A DNA stretch of 11,164 nt from an uncultured Bacteroides sp. (lineage in GTDB: Bacteria > Bacteroidota > Bacteroidia > Bacteroidales > Bacteroidaceae): positions 1 to 11,164 of the forward strand of contig URYL01000015.1 in the NCBI GenBank assembly GCA_900552075.1, in the 5' to 3' direction. A program made the translations under genes and the position numbers. Every line of letters starts with the position of its first letter. The stretch's first letter is position 1. Shown here piece after piece: positions 6,272 to 11,164 of this stretch. The notes beneath the pieces are model-generated. The model made no database searches and was not told the origin of the DNA. It saw only the letters and a program-made list of their open reading frames with translations.

Positions 6272-7276
6272 TTATTTATTTCCATCATAACCCCACTTCA
6301 CGTAGCTGGCACCCCAGGTAAATCCTGCGCCAAACGCAGTGAAGATGATATTGTCACCCTTCTTTAATTGCTTTTCATAATCCCACAAGCAGAGTGGCAA
6401 CGTTCCGGCGCTGGTATTACCATAACGCTGGATGTTAATCATCACCTTGTCCAATGGAACTTCCAGACGAGAAGCTACCGCATCAATGATGCGCAGATTT
6501 GCCTGATGAGGAACAATCCAATCGATGTTGTCCTTGTTCAGGCCATTTCTTTCCGCAATCTGAGCTGTTACATCCGACATGTTAGATACGGCATATTTGA
6601 ACACCGTTCTACCTTCCTGATACAAATAATGCATCTTGTTGTCAATGGTGAAGTAAGAAGGAGGACACACCGAACCACCCGCTTTCATGTGCAGGAACGG
6701 AAGTCCCTTGCCATCTGTACGCAGGATAGAGTCCATGATACCATAGTCTTCCGTAGTGGCTTCCACCATACAAGCCGCAGCTCCATCGCCAAAAATCGGA
6801 CAGGTAGCACGGTCTGAATAGTTCACCATAGAAGACATCTTGTCTGCGCCTACAATAATAATTTTCTTGTGACGGCCTGACTGAATCATACTGGCAGCTG
6901 TTTCCATCGCATACAAGAAACCGCTACAGGCAGCCTGCAAGTCGAATGCATACGCATTCTTCAATCCTAACTTATCACAAAGAATAGAAGCAGTAGAAGG
7001 GAAATGATAGTCAGGAGTTGTTGTAGCTACAATTACACAGTCAATAGAAGCCGGATCCGAATCCGTTTTCTGCATCAACTGTTTAGCGGCCTTACGAGCC
7101 AAATATGAAGTTCCCAAACCCTCTTCGTTCAGGATACGCCGTTCTTTCACCCCGATACGAGTCATAATCCACTCATCGTTGGTGTCAACCATTCTTGACA
7201 ATTCTTCGTTTGTCAGGACATAATCAGGTACATACCCACCGACTCCGGTAATTACTGCATTTATTTTTTCCATCAT
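6272..7276 (-). CDS. fabH: Beta-ketoacyl-ACP synthase III (FabH)
   Basis: This 334-residue enzyme condenses acetyl-CoA (or a branched acyl-CoA primer) with malonyl-ACP to start fatty acid synthesis in the cytosol. The catalytic triad is visible: Cys117 in DLQAACSGF, His257 in WIVPHQAN and Asn287 in RYGNTSAGT. The N-terminal ITGVGGYVPDYVLTNEEL and the substrate loop WIMTRIGVKERR (36-47) are typical of FabH rather than FabF. Primer preference cannot be read from sequence alone. The gene starts at either of two adjacent ATG codons (7276 or 7273). It sits downstream of rpmF, as in many bacteria, but without plsX between them. A terminator-like hairpin ends 20 bp before the start codon. Confidence 0.96.
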   Translation of the reverse strand: MMEKINAVITGVGGYVPDYVLTNEELSRMVDTNDEWIMTRIGVKERRILNEEGLGTSYLARKAAKQLMQKTDSDPASIDCVIVATTTPDYHFPSTASILCDKLGLKNAYAFDLQAACSGFLYAMETAASMIQSGRHKKIIIVGADKMSSMVNYSDRATCPIFGDGAAACMVEATTEDYGIMDSILRTDGKGLPFLHMKAGGSVCPPSYFTIDNKMHYLYQEGRTVFKYAVSNMSDVTAQIAERNGLNKDNIDWIVPHQANLRIIDAVASRLEVPLDKVMINIQRYGNTSAGTLPLCLWDYEKQLKKGDNIIFTAFGAGFTWGASYVKWGYDGNK

Positions 7277-7296
7277 TTCTTAATTTCGTGGCCTAT

Positions 7297-7332
7297 AAAA
7301 AAACAGCCGGGGAGCCGAAATGGCTCTCCGGC
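7297..7332 (-). terminator. Terminator-like hairpin between rpmF and fabH
   Basis: The minus-strand RNA forms GCCGGAGAGCC (7332-7322), an ATTTC loop, and GGCTCCCCGGC (7316-7306). This is an 11-position stem with one A-C mismatch. TG and a run of seven U follow (7303-7297). In the plus direction the stem is slightly better (a G-U pair) but the tail is poorer. A smaller inverted repeat GAACAT/ATGTTC at 7346-7364 lies between it and rpmF. The fabH start is 20 bp beyond the U run, so this may be a leaky terminator or attenuator. Confidence 0.65.
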
Positions 7333-7381
7333 TTTAATTTTCCTAGAACATGCAAAAGATGTTCAACAAAGCGTCAAGTTA

Positions 7382-7567
7382 TTAAAGAGCAGCTTCTTTT
7401 TCGATAGCCAACTTACCTCTGTAATAACCACAAGCCCCACATACTGTGTGATAAACATGCCATGCGCCGCAGTTCGGGCAAATAGCCAACGTAGGAGCAA
7501 CTGCCTTGTCATGAGTTCTTCTCTTCGCAGTTCTCGTTTTTGATTGTCTTCTTTTAGGATGTGCCAT
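7382..7567 (-). CDS. rpmF: Large-subunit ribosomal protein L32 (bL32)
   Basis: This 61-residue ribosomal protein has the basic N-terminus MAHPKRRQSKTRTAKRRTH and a zinc ribbon with C30-x2-C33 and C43-x2-C46. This makes it the zinc-binding form of L32. Length and sequence are normal for the family. It follows the DUF177 gene by 16 bp in the conserved yceD-rpmF pair, so the two are co-transcribed. A hairpin terminator about 50 bp downstream may limit expression of fabH relative to this abundant protein. Confidence 0.98.
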   Translation of the reverse strand: MAHPKRRQSKTRTAKRRTHDKAVAPTLAICPNCGAWHVYHTVCGACGYYRGKLAIEKEAAL

Positions 7568-7583
7568 TTTTCTAAACTTTTAT

Positions 7584-8159
7584 TTAATTATTATCTAATA
7601 TTTTCTTCAATTCGTTCCATCTCGGATCTACCTCACGTGCTTCGGACGGTTCATCATTTAATTCCTCGTCATCCAATTCAAAATCAACCATATCTTCTTC
7701 ATCGGCCGAAGTGCGTAAATGTTTGTTCAATGCCCCCATCATGCTTTTATTACATTTACCAGGAGCATGCACATGTTTCATCGGTAAACTCAATGCGATA
7801 AACTCGTACATAAACCAAGCGACATTAATATAACCGTCTTCTTCAGGCACAATCACCATATCTTCCTCATCCGAGAATGTGGCTCCCAGTTTCACTTTCA
7901 GTGTGTCATCTGTAACCACCGGCAATTCCATGTCATCCAAGCAACGGTCACATGGCACAATTACGGAACCTTCTATATGGAAAGTAAGAACATAGATACC
8001 CATTGTCTTTCTTACGTACAGCTGCACTTGCAGCTTTCCTTTCTGAATTTCCGGGGCATCAATATCCGTAAAGAACTGATTTGTCAAAGAAAACTCATAA
8101 TCTGCTGAATTTTCCGTCATGTTCTTCAATTCTATCTTATATGTACCAAGTTTTCCCAA
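7584..8159 (-). CDS. DUF177 / YceD-type protein
   Basis: This 191-residue protein of the DUF177 (YceD) family is almost always encoded next to rpmF and is linked to ribosome or rRNA metabolism, though the exact role is not settled. The family cysteine motif VPCDRCLDDMELPV is at residues 68-81 (C70, C73). A further conserved cysteine lies in HAPGKCNKSM (C136). An acidic linker (152-172) leads to the C-terminal signature DPRWNELKKILDN. The chosen start is TTG at 8159, because the N-terminus MGKLGTYKIEL resembles the family and a strong -7 box lies 27 bp upstream. The next ATG (residue 14, at 8120) would remove part of the domain. It is the first gene of the rpmF-fabH-era-der cluster. Confidence 0.88.
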   Translation of the reverse strand: MGKLGTYKIELKNMTENSADYEFSLTNQFFTDIDAPEIQKGKLQVQLYVRKTMGIYVLTFHIEGSVIVPCDRCLDDMELPVVTDDTLKVKLGATFSDEEDMVIVPEEDGYINVAWFMYEFIALSLPMKHVHAPGKCNKSMMGALNKHLRTSADEEDMVDFELDDEELNDEPSEAREVDPRWNELKKILDNN

Positions 8160-8185
8160 GTCGCAATACCATATAAATCGGGCGA

Positions 8186-8193
8186 CAAAGATA
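8186..8193 (-). promoter_or_regulatory. -7 box of the DUF177-rpmF operon
   Basis: A perfect TATCTTTG on the minus strand (8193-8186) lies 27 bp before the TTG start of the DUF177 gene. No good -33 TTTG is found at the usual distance, so only the -7 element is called. It would give a leader of about 20 nt. Confidence 0.5.
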
Positions 8194-8458
8194 CAAATAA
8201 TAATTCATTTTATCTAGTCTTTCTGCTTTTTATTTATTAAAAATGCTTGTTTAACCAACTTCGAGCTTTCATGCCCTTCTATTTAATTATATAATATTAG
8301 GTATATGGCATTCCATCGTTCCAATCCTCCCAAAATGATGTGATCACGCTTCCATTCATTTTATTGTACAAACAGTGGGAGCATACACTTTTAATTTAAT
8401 TAACCCTTTAATCATAAATAAATATATTATTAATAAAACAATTAATTAGCAAATTAAT
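8194..8458. other. AT-rich divergent intergenic region
   Basis: About 265 bp between the two divergent promoters hold no open frame worth calling. It contains an 8-bp palindrome GTGATCAC at 8340-8347. An 11-bp inverted repeat AATTTAATTAA/TTAATTAAATT lies at 8393-8403 and 8454-8464. Two AATTAATT boxes (8440-8447 and 8452-8459) sit in the -33 region of the nagA promoter. These look operator-like, but the AT richness makes chance matches likely. Confidence 0.45.
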
Positions 8459-8466
8459 TAAATTTG
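8440..8466 (+). promoter_or_regulatory. Promoter and possible operator of the nagA pair
   Basis: The -7 box TAAATTTG at 8459-8466 matches TAnnTTTG, about 34 bp before the first nagA ATG. In place of a -33 TTTG there is AATTAATTAGCAAATTAATT (8440-8459), two copies of AATTAATT twelve bases apart. A promoter lacking -33 but carrying a symmetric site there would fit control by a DNA-binding regulator. That is inference. Confidence 0.5.
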
Positions 8467-8500
8467 CAGCACATATCAAAGAAATCAAACCTTATTCAAT

Positions 8501-9667
8501 ATGTTAACTCAAATTATTAATGCCCGTATTTTAACCCCACAAGGCTGGTTGAAAGACGGTTCCGTACTCATCAGAGACAATAAAATCCTGGAAGTAACCA
8601 ACTGCGACTTGGCCATCGTAGGTGCCACACTGATAGATGCCAAAGGAATGTACATCGTTCCGGGAGGAGTTGAAATCCATGTACATGGAGGAGGTGGTCG
8701 TGACTTTATGGAAGGCAGTGAAGACGCTTTCCGCACAGCAATCAAGGCACACATGCAACATGGAACAACCAGCATCTTCCCCACTCTTTCTTCTTCTACC
8801 ATCCCCATGATTCGTGCTGCCGCAGCCACTACAGAAAAATTAATGAGTGAGCCCGACAGCCCAGTTCTTGGACTTCATCTGGAAGGACATTATTTCAATA
8901 TGAAAATGGCAGGCGGACAGATGCCGGAAAACATCAAGAATCCCGATCCCGAAGAATACATTCCGCTGCTGGAAGAGACCCACTGTATCAAACGCTGGGA
9001 TGCAGCGCCTGAACTCCCCGGAGCCATGCAATTTGGTAAATATATTACGTCAAAAGGTGTTTTGGCAGCAGTAGGACATACACAAGCTGAATTTGAAGAT
9101 ATCTATACCGGATTCTATGCCGGCTATACACACGCCACCCATTTCTACAACGCCATGCCGGGCTTCCACAAACGCCGGGAATACAAATACGAAGGAACCG
9201 TGGAAAGTATCTACCTGATGGATGACATGACCGTGGAAGTAGTTGCCGACGGTATCCATGTGCCTCCCACGATCCTTCGCCTAGTACACAAGATCAAAGG
9301 AGTAGAAAAGACCGCCTTGATTACCGATGCGCTGGCTTGTGCCGCAAGCGACAGCAAAGAAGCTTTCGATCCCCGCGTCATCATTGAAGACGGTGTATGC
9401 AAACTGGCCGACCGCTCCGCACTGGCTGGTAGTATCGCTACCATGGACCGCCTGATTCGTACCATGGTCCAGAAAGCTGAAATCCCCTTGGAAGATGCTG
9501 TAAGAATGGCTTCGGAAACTCCAGCCCGCATCATGGGAGTCATCGACCGCAAAGGAACCTTGGAAAAAGGGAAGGATGCCGACATCATGGCACTCGACCG
9601 TGACCTCAACGTACGTGCCGTATGGGCCATGGGTAAACTGGTCGAAGGTACCAACACACTTTTTTAA
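8501..9667 (+). CDS. nagA: N-acetylglucosamine-6-phosphate deacetylase-like protein, copy 1
   Basis: This 388-residue amidohydrolase of the NagA family is predicted to remove acetate from GlcNAc-6-phosphate, yielding glucosamine-6-phosphate in amino sugar catabolism or cell-wall recycling. The metal and catalytic residues are present: H60-x-H62 in HVHGGGG, E128 in LHLEG, H193 in VGHT, H214 in THFYNAMP and D276 in ITDA. LAGS is at 308-311. Unlike the usual LEGP it reads LEGHYFN, with histidine at residue 130. The stretch after NAMP is FHKRREYKYEGTVES rather than the shorter family loop. It lies 21 bp upstream of a second copy with no gap in the alignment, and the promoter precedes this gene. 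Substrate range may differ from that of standard NagA. Family assignment is firm, exact substrate less so. Confidence 0.88.
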   Translation: MLTQIINARILTPQGWLKDGSVLIRDNKILEVTNCDLAIVGATLIDAKGMYIVPGGVEIHVHGGGGRDFMEGSEDAFRTAIKAHMQHGTTSIFPTLSSSTIPMIRAAAATTEKLMSEPDSPVLGLHLEGHYFNMKMAGGQMPENIKNPDPEEYIPLLEETHCIKRWDAAPELPGAMQFGKYITSKGVLAAVGHTQAEFEDIYTGFYAGYTHATHFYNAMPGFHKRREYKYEGTVESIYLMDDMTVEVVADGIHVPPTILRLVHKIKGVEKTALITDALACAASDSKEAFDPRVIIEDGVCKLADRSALAGSIATMDRLIRTMVQKAEIPLEDAVRMASETPARIMGVIDRKGTLEKGKDADIMALDRDLNVRAVWAMGKLVEGTNTLF

Positions 9668-9688
9668 CCACTAAAATATTCGACAATT

Positions 9689-10858
9689 ATGCTGACACAA
9701 ATCATAAATGGTCATATTCTCACTCCGCAAGGATGGATGAAAGACGGCTCCGTACTCATCAGTGACGGAAAGATTCTAGAAGTAACGAACAGTGACCTAG
9801 CTGTCATCGGTGCCACCGTCATCGATGCCAAAGGGATGTACATCGTACCGGGCTTTGTGAGCATGCATGCCCACGGAGGTGGTGGACACGATTTCACAGA
9901 AGGAACCGCCGAAGCATTCCTGGAAGCCACACAAGCGCACCTGAAACACGGAGCGACTTCTATTTTCCCGACGCTTTCTTCCACCAACTTCGAAAGCATC
10001 CGACAAGCAGTGAATACATGCGAAGAATTAATGAAAGAAGCGGGAAGCACCATCCAGGGATTGCACATTGAAGGCCCCTACCTGAACAAGAAAATGGCGG
10101 GTTCGCAATGGGAAGAATTCTTGAAAGATCCGGATCCGGATGAATATATTCCTTTGTTGGAAAGCACACAATGCGTCAAACGTTGGGATATCAGTCCTGA
10201 ACTTCCGGGAGCACATGATTTCGCTCGGTATACGACCTCCAAAGGTATTCTGACTGCCATCACGCATACCGAAGCCGAATACCCTGAAATTAAAGCCGCT
10301 TTCGAAGCCGGATTTACGCATGCAGCACATTTCTACAATGCCATGCCGGGCTTCCACAAACGTCGGGAATACAAATACGAAGGTACCGTGGAAAGTGTAT
10401 ACCTGACCGACGGCATGAGTGTAGAAGTGATAGCCGATGGCATTCACCTACCAGCCACCATTCTGAAACTGGTGTACAAATTGAAAGGCGTAGAACAGAC
10501 GTGCTTAGTAACTGATGCCTTGAAATATGCCGCATATACAGGAAAGCCTATCAACGACCCAAGATACATCATTGAAAACGGAGTATGCAAACTGGCCGAC
10601 CATTCCTCTTTAGCTGGAAGCTTGGCTACCATGGATACACTGATCCAAACCATGGTAAAAAAAGCAGCCATACCTTTAGCCGATGCCGTACGAATGGCTT
10701 CTGAAACTCCAGCCAACTTGATTGGCATTGGTGCACATAAAGGTACACTCCAGAAAGGGAAAGATGCGGATATCGTTATCTTAGATAAAGATATTAACGT
10801 CAGATGTGTTTTCTCTGGTGGAAAAATCGTAGAAGATACGAATACAATGATTCACTAA
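9689..10858 (+). CDS. nagA: N-acetylglucosamine-6-phosphate deacetylase-like protein, copy 2
   Basis: This 389-residue protein is a tandem paralogue of the preceding gene. It can be aligned with no insertion or deletion and is about 67 % identical by hand count. Its residues are H60-x-H62 in HAHGGGG, E128 in LHIEGPYLN (the canonical LEGP-type proline is kept), H193 in ITHT, H214 in AHFYNAMP and D276 in VTDA, so the active site looks complete. It shares the unusual FHKRREYKYEGTVES segment at 222-236. The glycine before the histidine in the family's GHT is threonine here, while copy 1 keeps it. The start is ATG at 9689, 21 bp after copy 1, so the two form an operon closed by a terminator. Deacetylation of GlcNAc-6-phosphate or a related phosphorylated N-acetyl sugar is likely. 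Which copy is the true NagA is open. Confidence 0.9.
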   Translation: MLTQIINGHILTPQGWMKDGSVLISDGKILEVTNSDLAVIGATVIDAKGMYIVPGFVSMHAHGGGGHDFTEGTAEAFLEATQAHLKHGATSIFPTLSSTNFESIRQAVNTCEELMKEAGSTIQGLHIEGPYLNKKMAGSQWEEFLKDPDPDEYIPLLESTQCVKRWDISPELPGAHDFARYTTSKGILTAITHTEAEYPEIKAAFEAGFTHAAHFYNAMPGFHKRREYKYEGTVESVYLTDGMSVEVIADGIHLPATILKLVYKLKGVEQTCLVTDALKYAAYTGKPINDPRYIIENGVCKLADHSSLAGSLATMDTLIQTMVKKAAIPLADAVRMASETPANLIGIGAHKGTLQKGKDADIVILDKDINVRCVFSGGKIVEDTNTMIH

Positions 10859-10888
10859 CCTAACCTAATTATATTATAGAAAAATCGT

Positions 10889-10921
10889 AAAAACTCTGGG
10901 CTGTGAAGTCCAGAGTTTTTT
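10889..10921 (+). terminator. Terminator of the nagA operon
   Basis: AAAAACTCTGG (10889-10899) pairs with CCAGAGTTTTT (10910-10920) in a perfect 11-bp stem with a ten-base loop. The right arm runs into a U tract. It lies 30 bp after the stop codon of the second copy. Confidence 0.9.
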
Positions 10922-11121
10922 ATCTCTAAACTAACTAAAACCTCTTTTTCTGAGACTTCCATTCGTCAGCAAAAGATTGCTTCTGTAATGCACACCAGCA
11001 GTTCTGACATCTTCCAGAAAAGTACATATTTTGAAAACCGCCGGAAGTCCCTTCCGTTACGGGAAGACCGTATTTCCGGAGGTATGTCCGAGGCCTTCCG
11101 TTTCCCGTTCCGTCAGGGCAC
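10922..11121. other. Unexplained 200 bp between facing terminators
   Basis: This stretch lies between the plus-strand nagA terminator and a minus-strand terminator at the right edge. Its right half is GC-rich with recurrent TTCCG. CCTTCCGTT occurs at 11050-11058 and again at 11094-11102. CCGGAA (11041-11046) and TTCCGG (11074-11079) form an inverted pair. A minus-strand frame (11162-10935, 75 codons, ending in CQNCWC and KSQKKRF) and an overlapping plus-strand frame from 10988 are both open. Both run through the right-edge terminator and neither resembles a family I know, so no gene is called. Confidence 0.4.
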
Positions 11122-11155
11122 AAAAAAGCCCCGAAGCAGTAATGCTTCAGGGCTT
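11122..11155 (-). terminator. Terminator of a minus-strand gene beyond the right edge
   Basis: The minus-strand RNA forms AAGCCCTGAAGC (11155-11144), a six-base loop, and GCTTCGGGGCTT (11137-11126). This is a 12-pair stem with one wobble, and the U run continues to 11122. The plus orientation lacks a U tail. The gene it serves must end at or just past the window edge. Confidence 0.85.
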
Positions 11156-11164
11156 CATCCAAAA

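Noticed and set aside
8501..10858. Tandem repeat as an assembly artefact
   Set aside because: The two copies are only about 67 % identical in protein and differ throughout, so they are true paralogues and not a duplicated read or collapsed repeat.
10935..11162. Minus-strand 75-codon frame with several cysteines
   Set aside because: It would begin inside the stem region of the right-edge terminator and reads through it. The overlapping plus strand is equally open and no family was recognised.
10988..11164. Plus-strand frame open to the window edge
   Set aside because: It lies in a GC-rich stretch open on both strands, follows a terminator without a promoter and has no recognisable motif.

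Overview
The window reads as a chromosomal segment of a gut Bacteroidales bacterium, most likely Bacteroides or Phocaeicola. The reasons are promoter boxes of the Bacteroidota type (-7 TAnnTTTG, with a -33 TTG/TTTG about 18-20 nt upstream), the absence of clear Shine-Dalgarno sequences, a Bacteroidota-style DUF2795 protein, the GYGVHSP-type methyltransferase, and the gene order DUF177-rpmF-fabH-era-der. Genus is an inference from protein look and promoter style, not from a search.

Left part (1-3688). The first 444 bp hold no convincing gene, only a promoter at the extreme left firing out of the window and a terminator at 391-423. Genes then follow on the minus strand. A SAM-dependent methyltransferase and a PduO-type cob(I)alamin adenosyltransferase form a two-gene operon with its own promoter. 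Downstream of it is a small DUF2795 protein gene with its own promoter. Next come a non-heme ferritin with a complete ferroxidase centre and a membrane acyltransferase of family 3.

Middle (3714-8193). A tRNA-Leu(CAA) has its own promoter and terminator. Upstream of it, also on the minus strand, lies a housekeeping cluster in transcription order DUF177/YceD - rpmF (L32) - fabH - era - der. It combines ribosome assembly (L32, the GTPases Era and Der, YceD) with fatty acid initiation (FabH). Each of fabH, era and der is preceded by an intergenic RNA hairpin ending 15-22 nt before its start codon. The hairpins before fabH and era look like intrinsic terminators, which suggests partial termination or processing inside the cluster.

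Right part (8194-11164). A 300-bp AT-rich divergent region carries the leftward DUF177 promoter and a rightward promoter with AT-rich repeats. It is followed by two tandem genes on the plus strand for N-acetylglucosamine-6-phosphate deacetylase-like amidohydrolases. The two proteins align without a gap over 388 residues (about 67 % identity by hand count). They keep all metal and catalytic residues but differ from each other, and from textbook NagA, in active-site loops. A plus-strand terminator closes this operon. A second terminator at the right edge belongs to a minus-strand gene beyond the window. The 200 bp between them are unexplained.

No mobile element, CRISPR array or obvious defence system is present. 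The least ordinary parts are the NagA pair, the hairpins inside the fabH-era-der cluster and the unexplained stretch at the right end.
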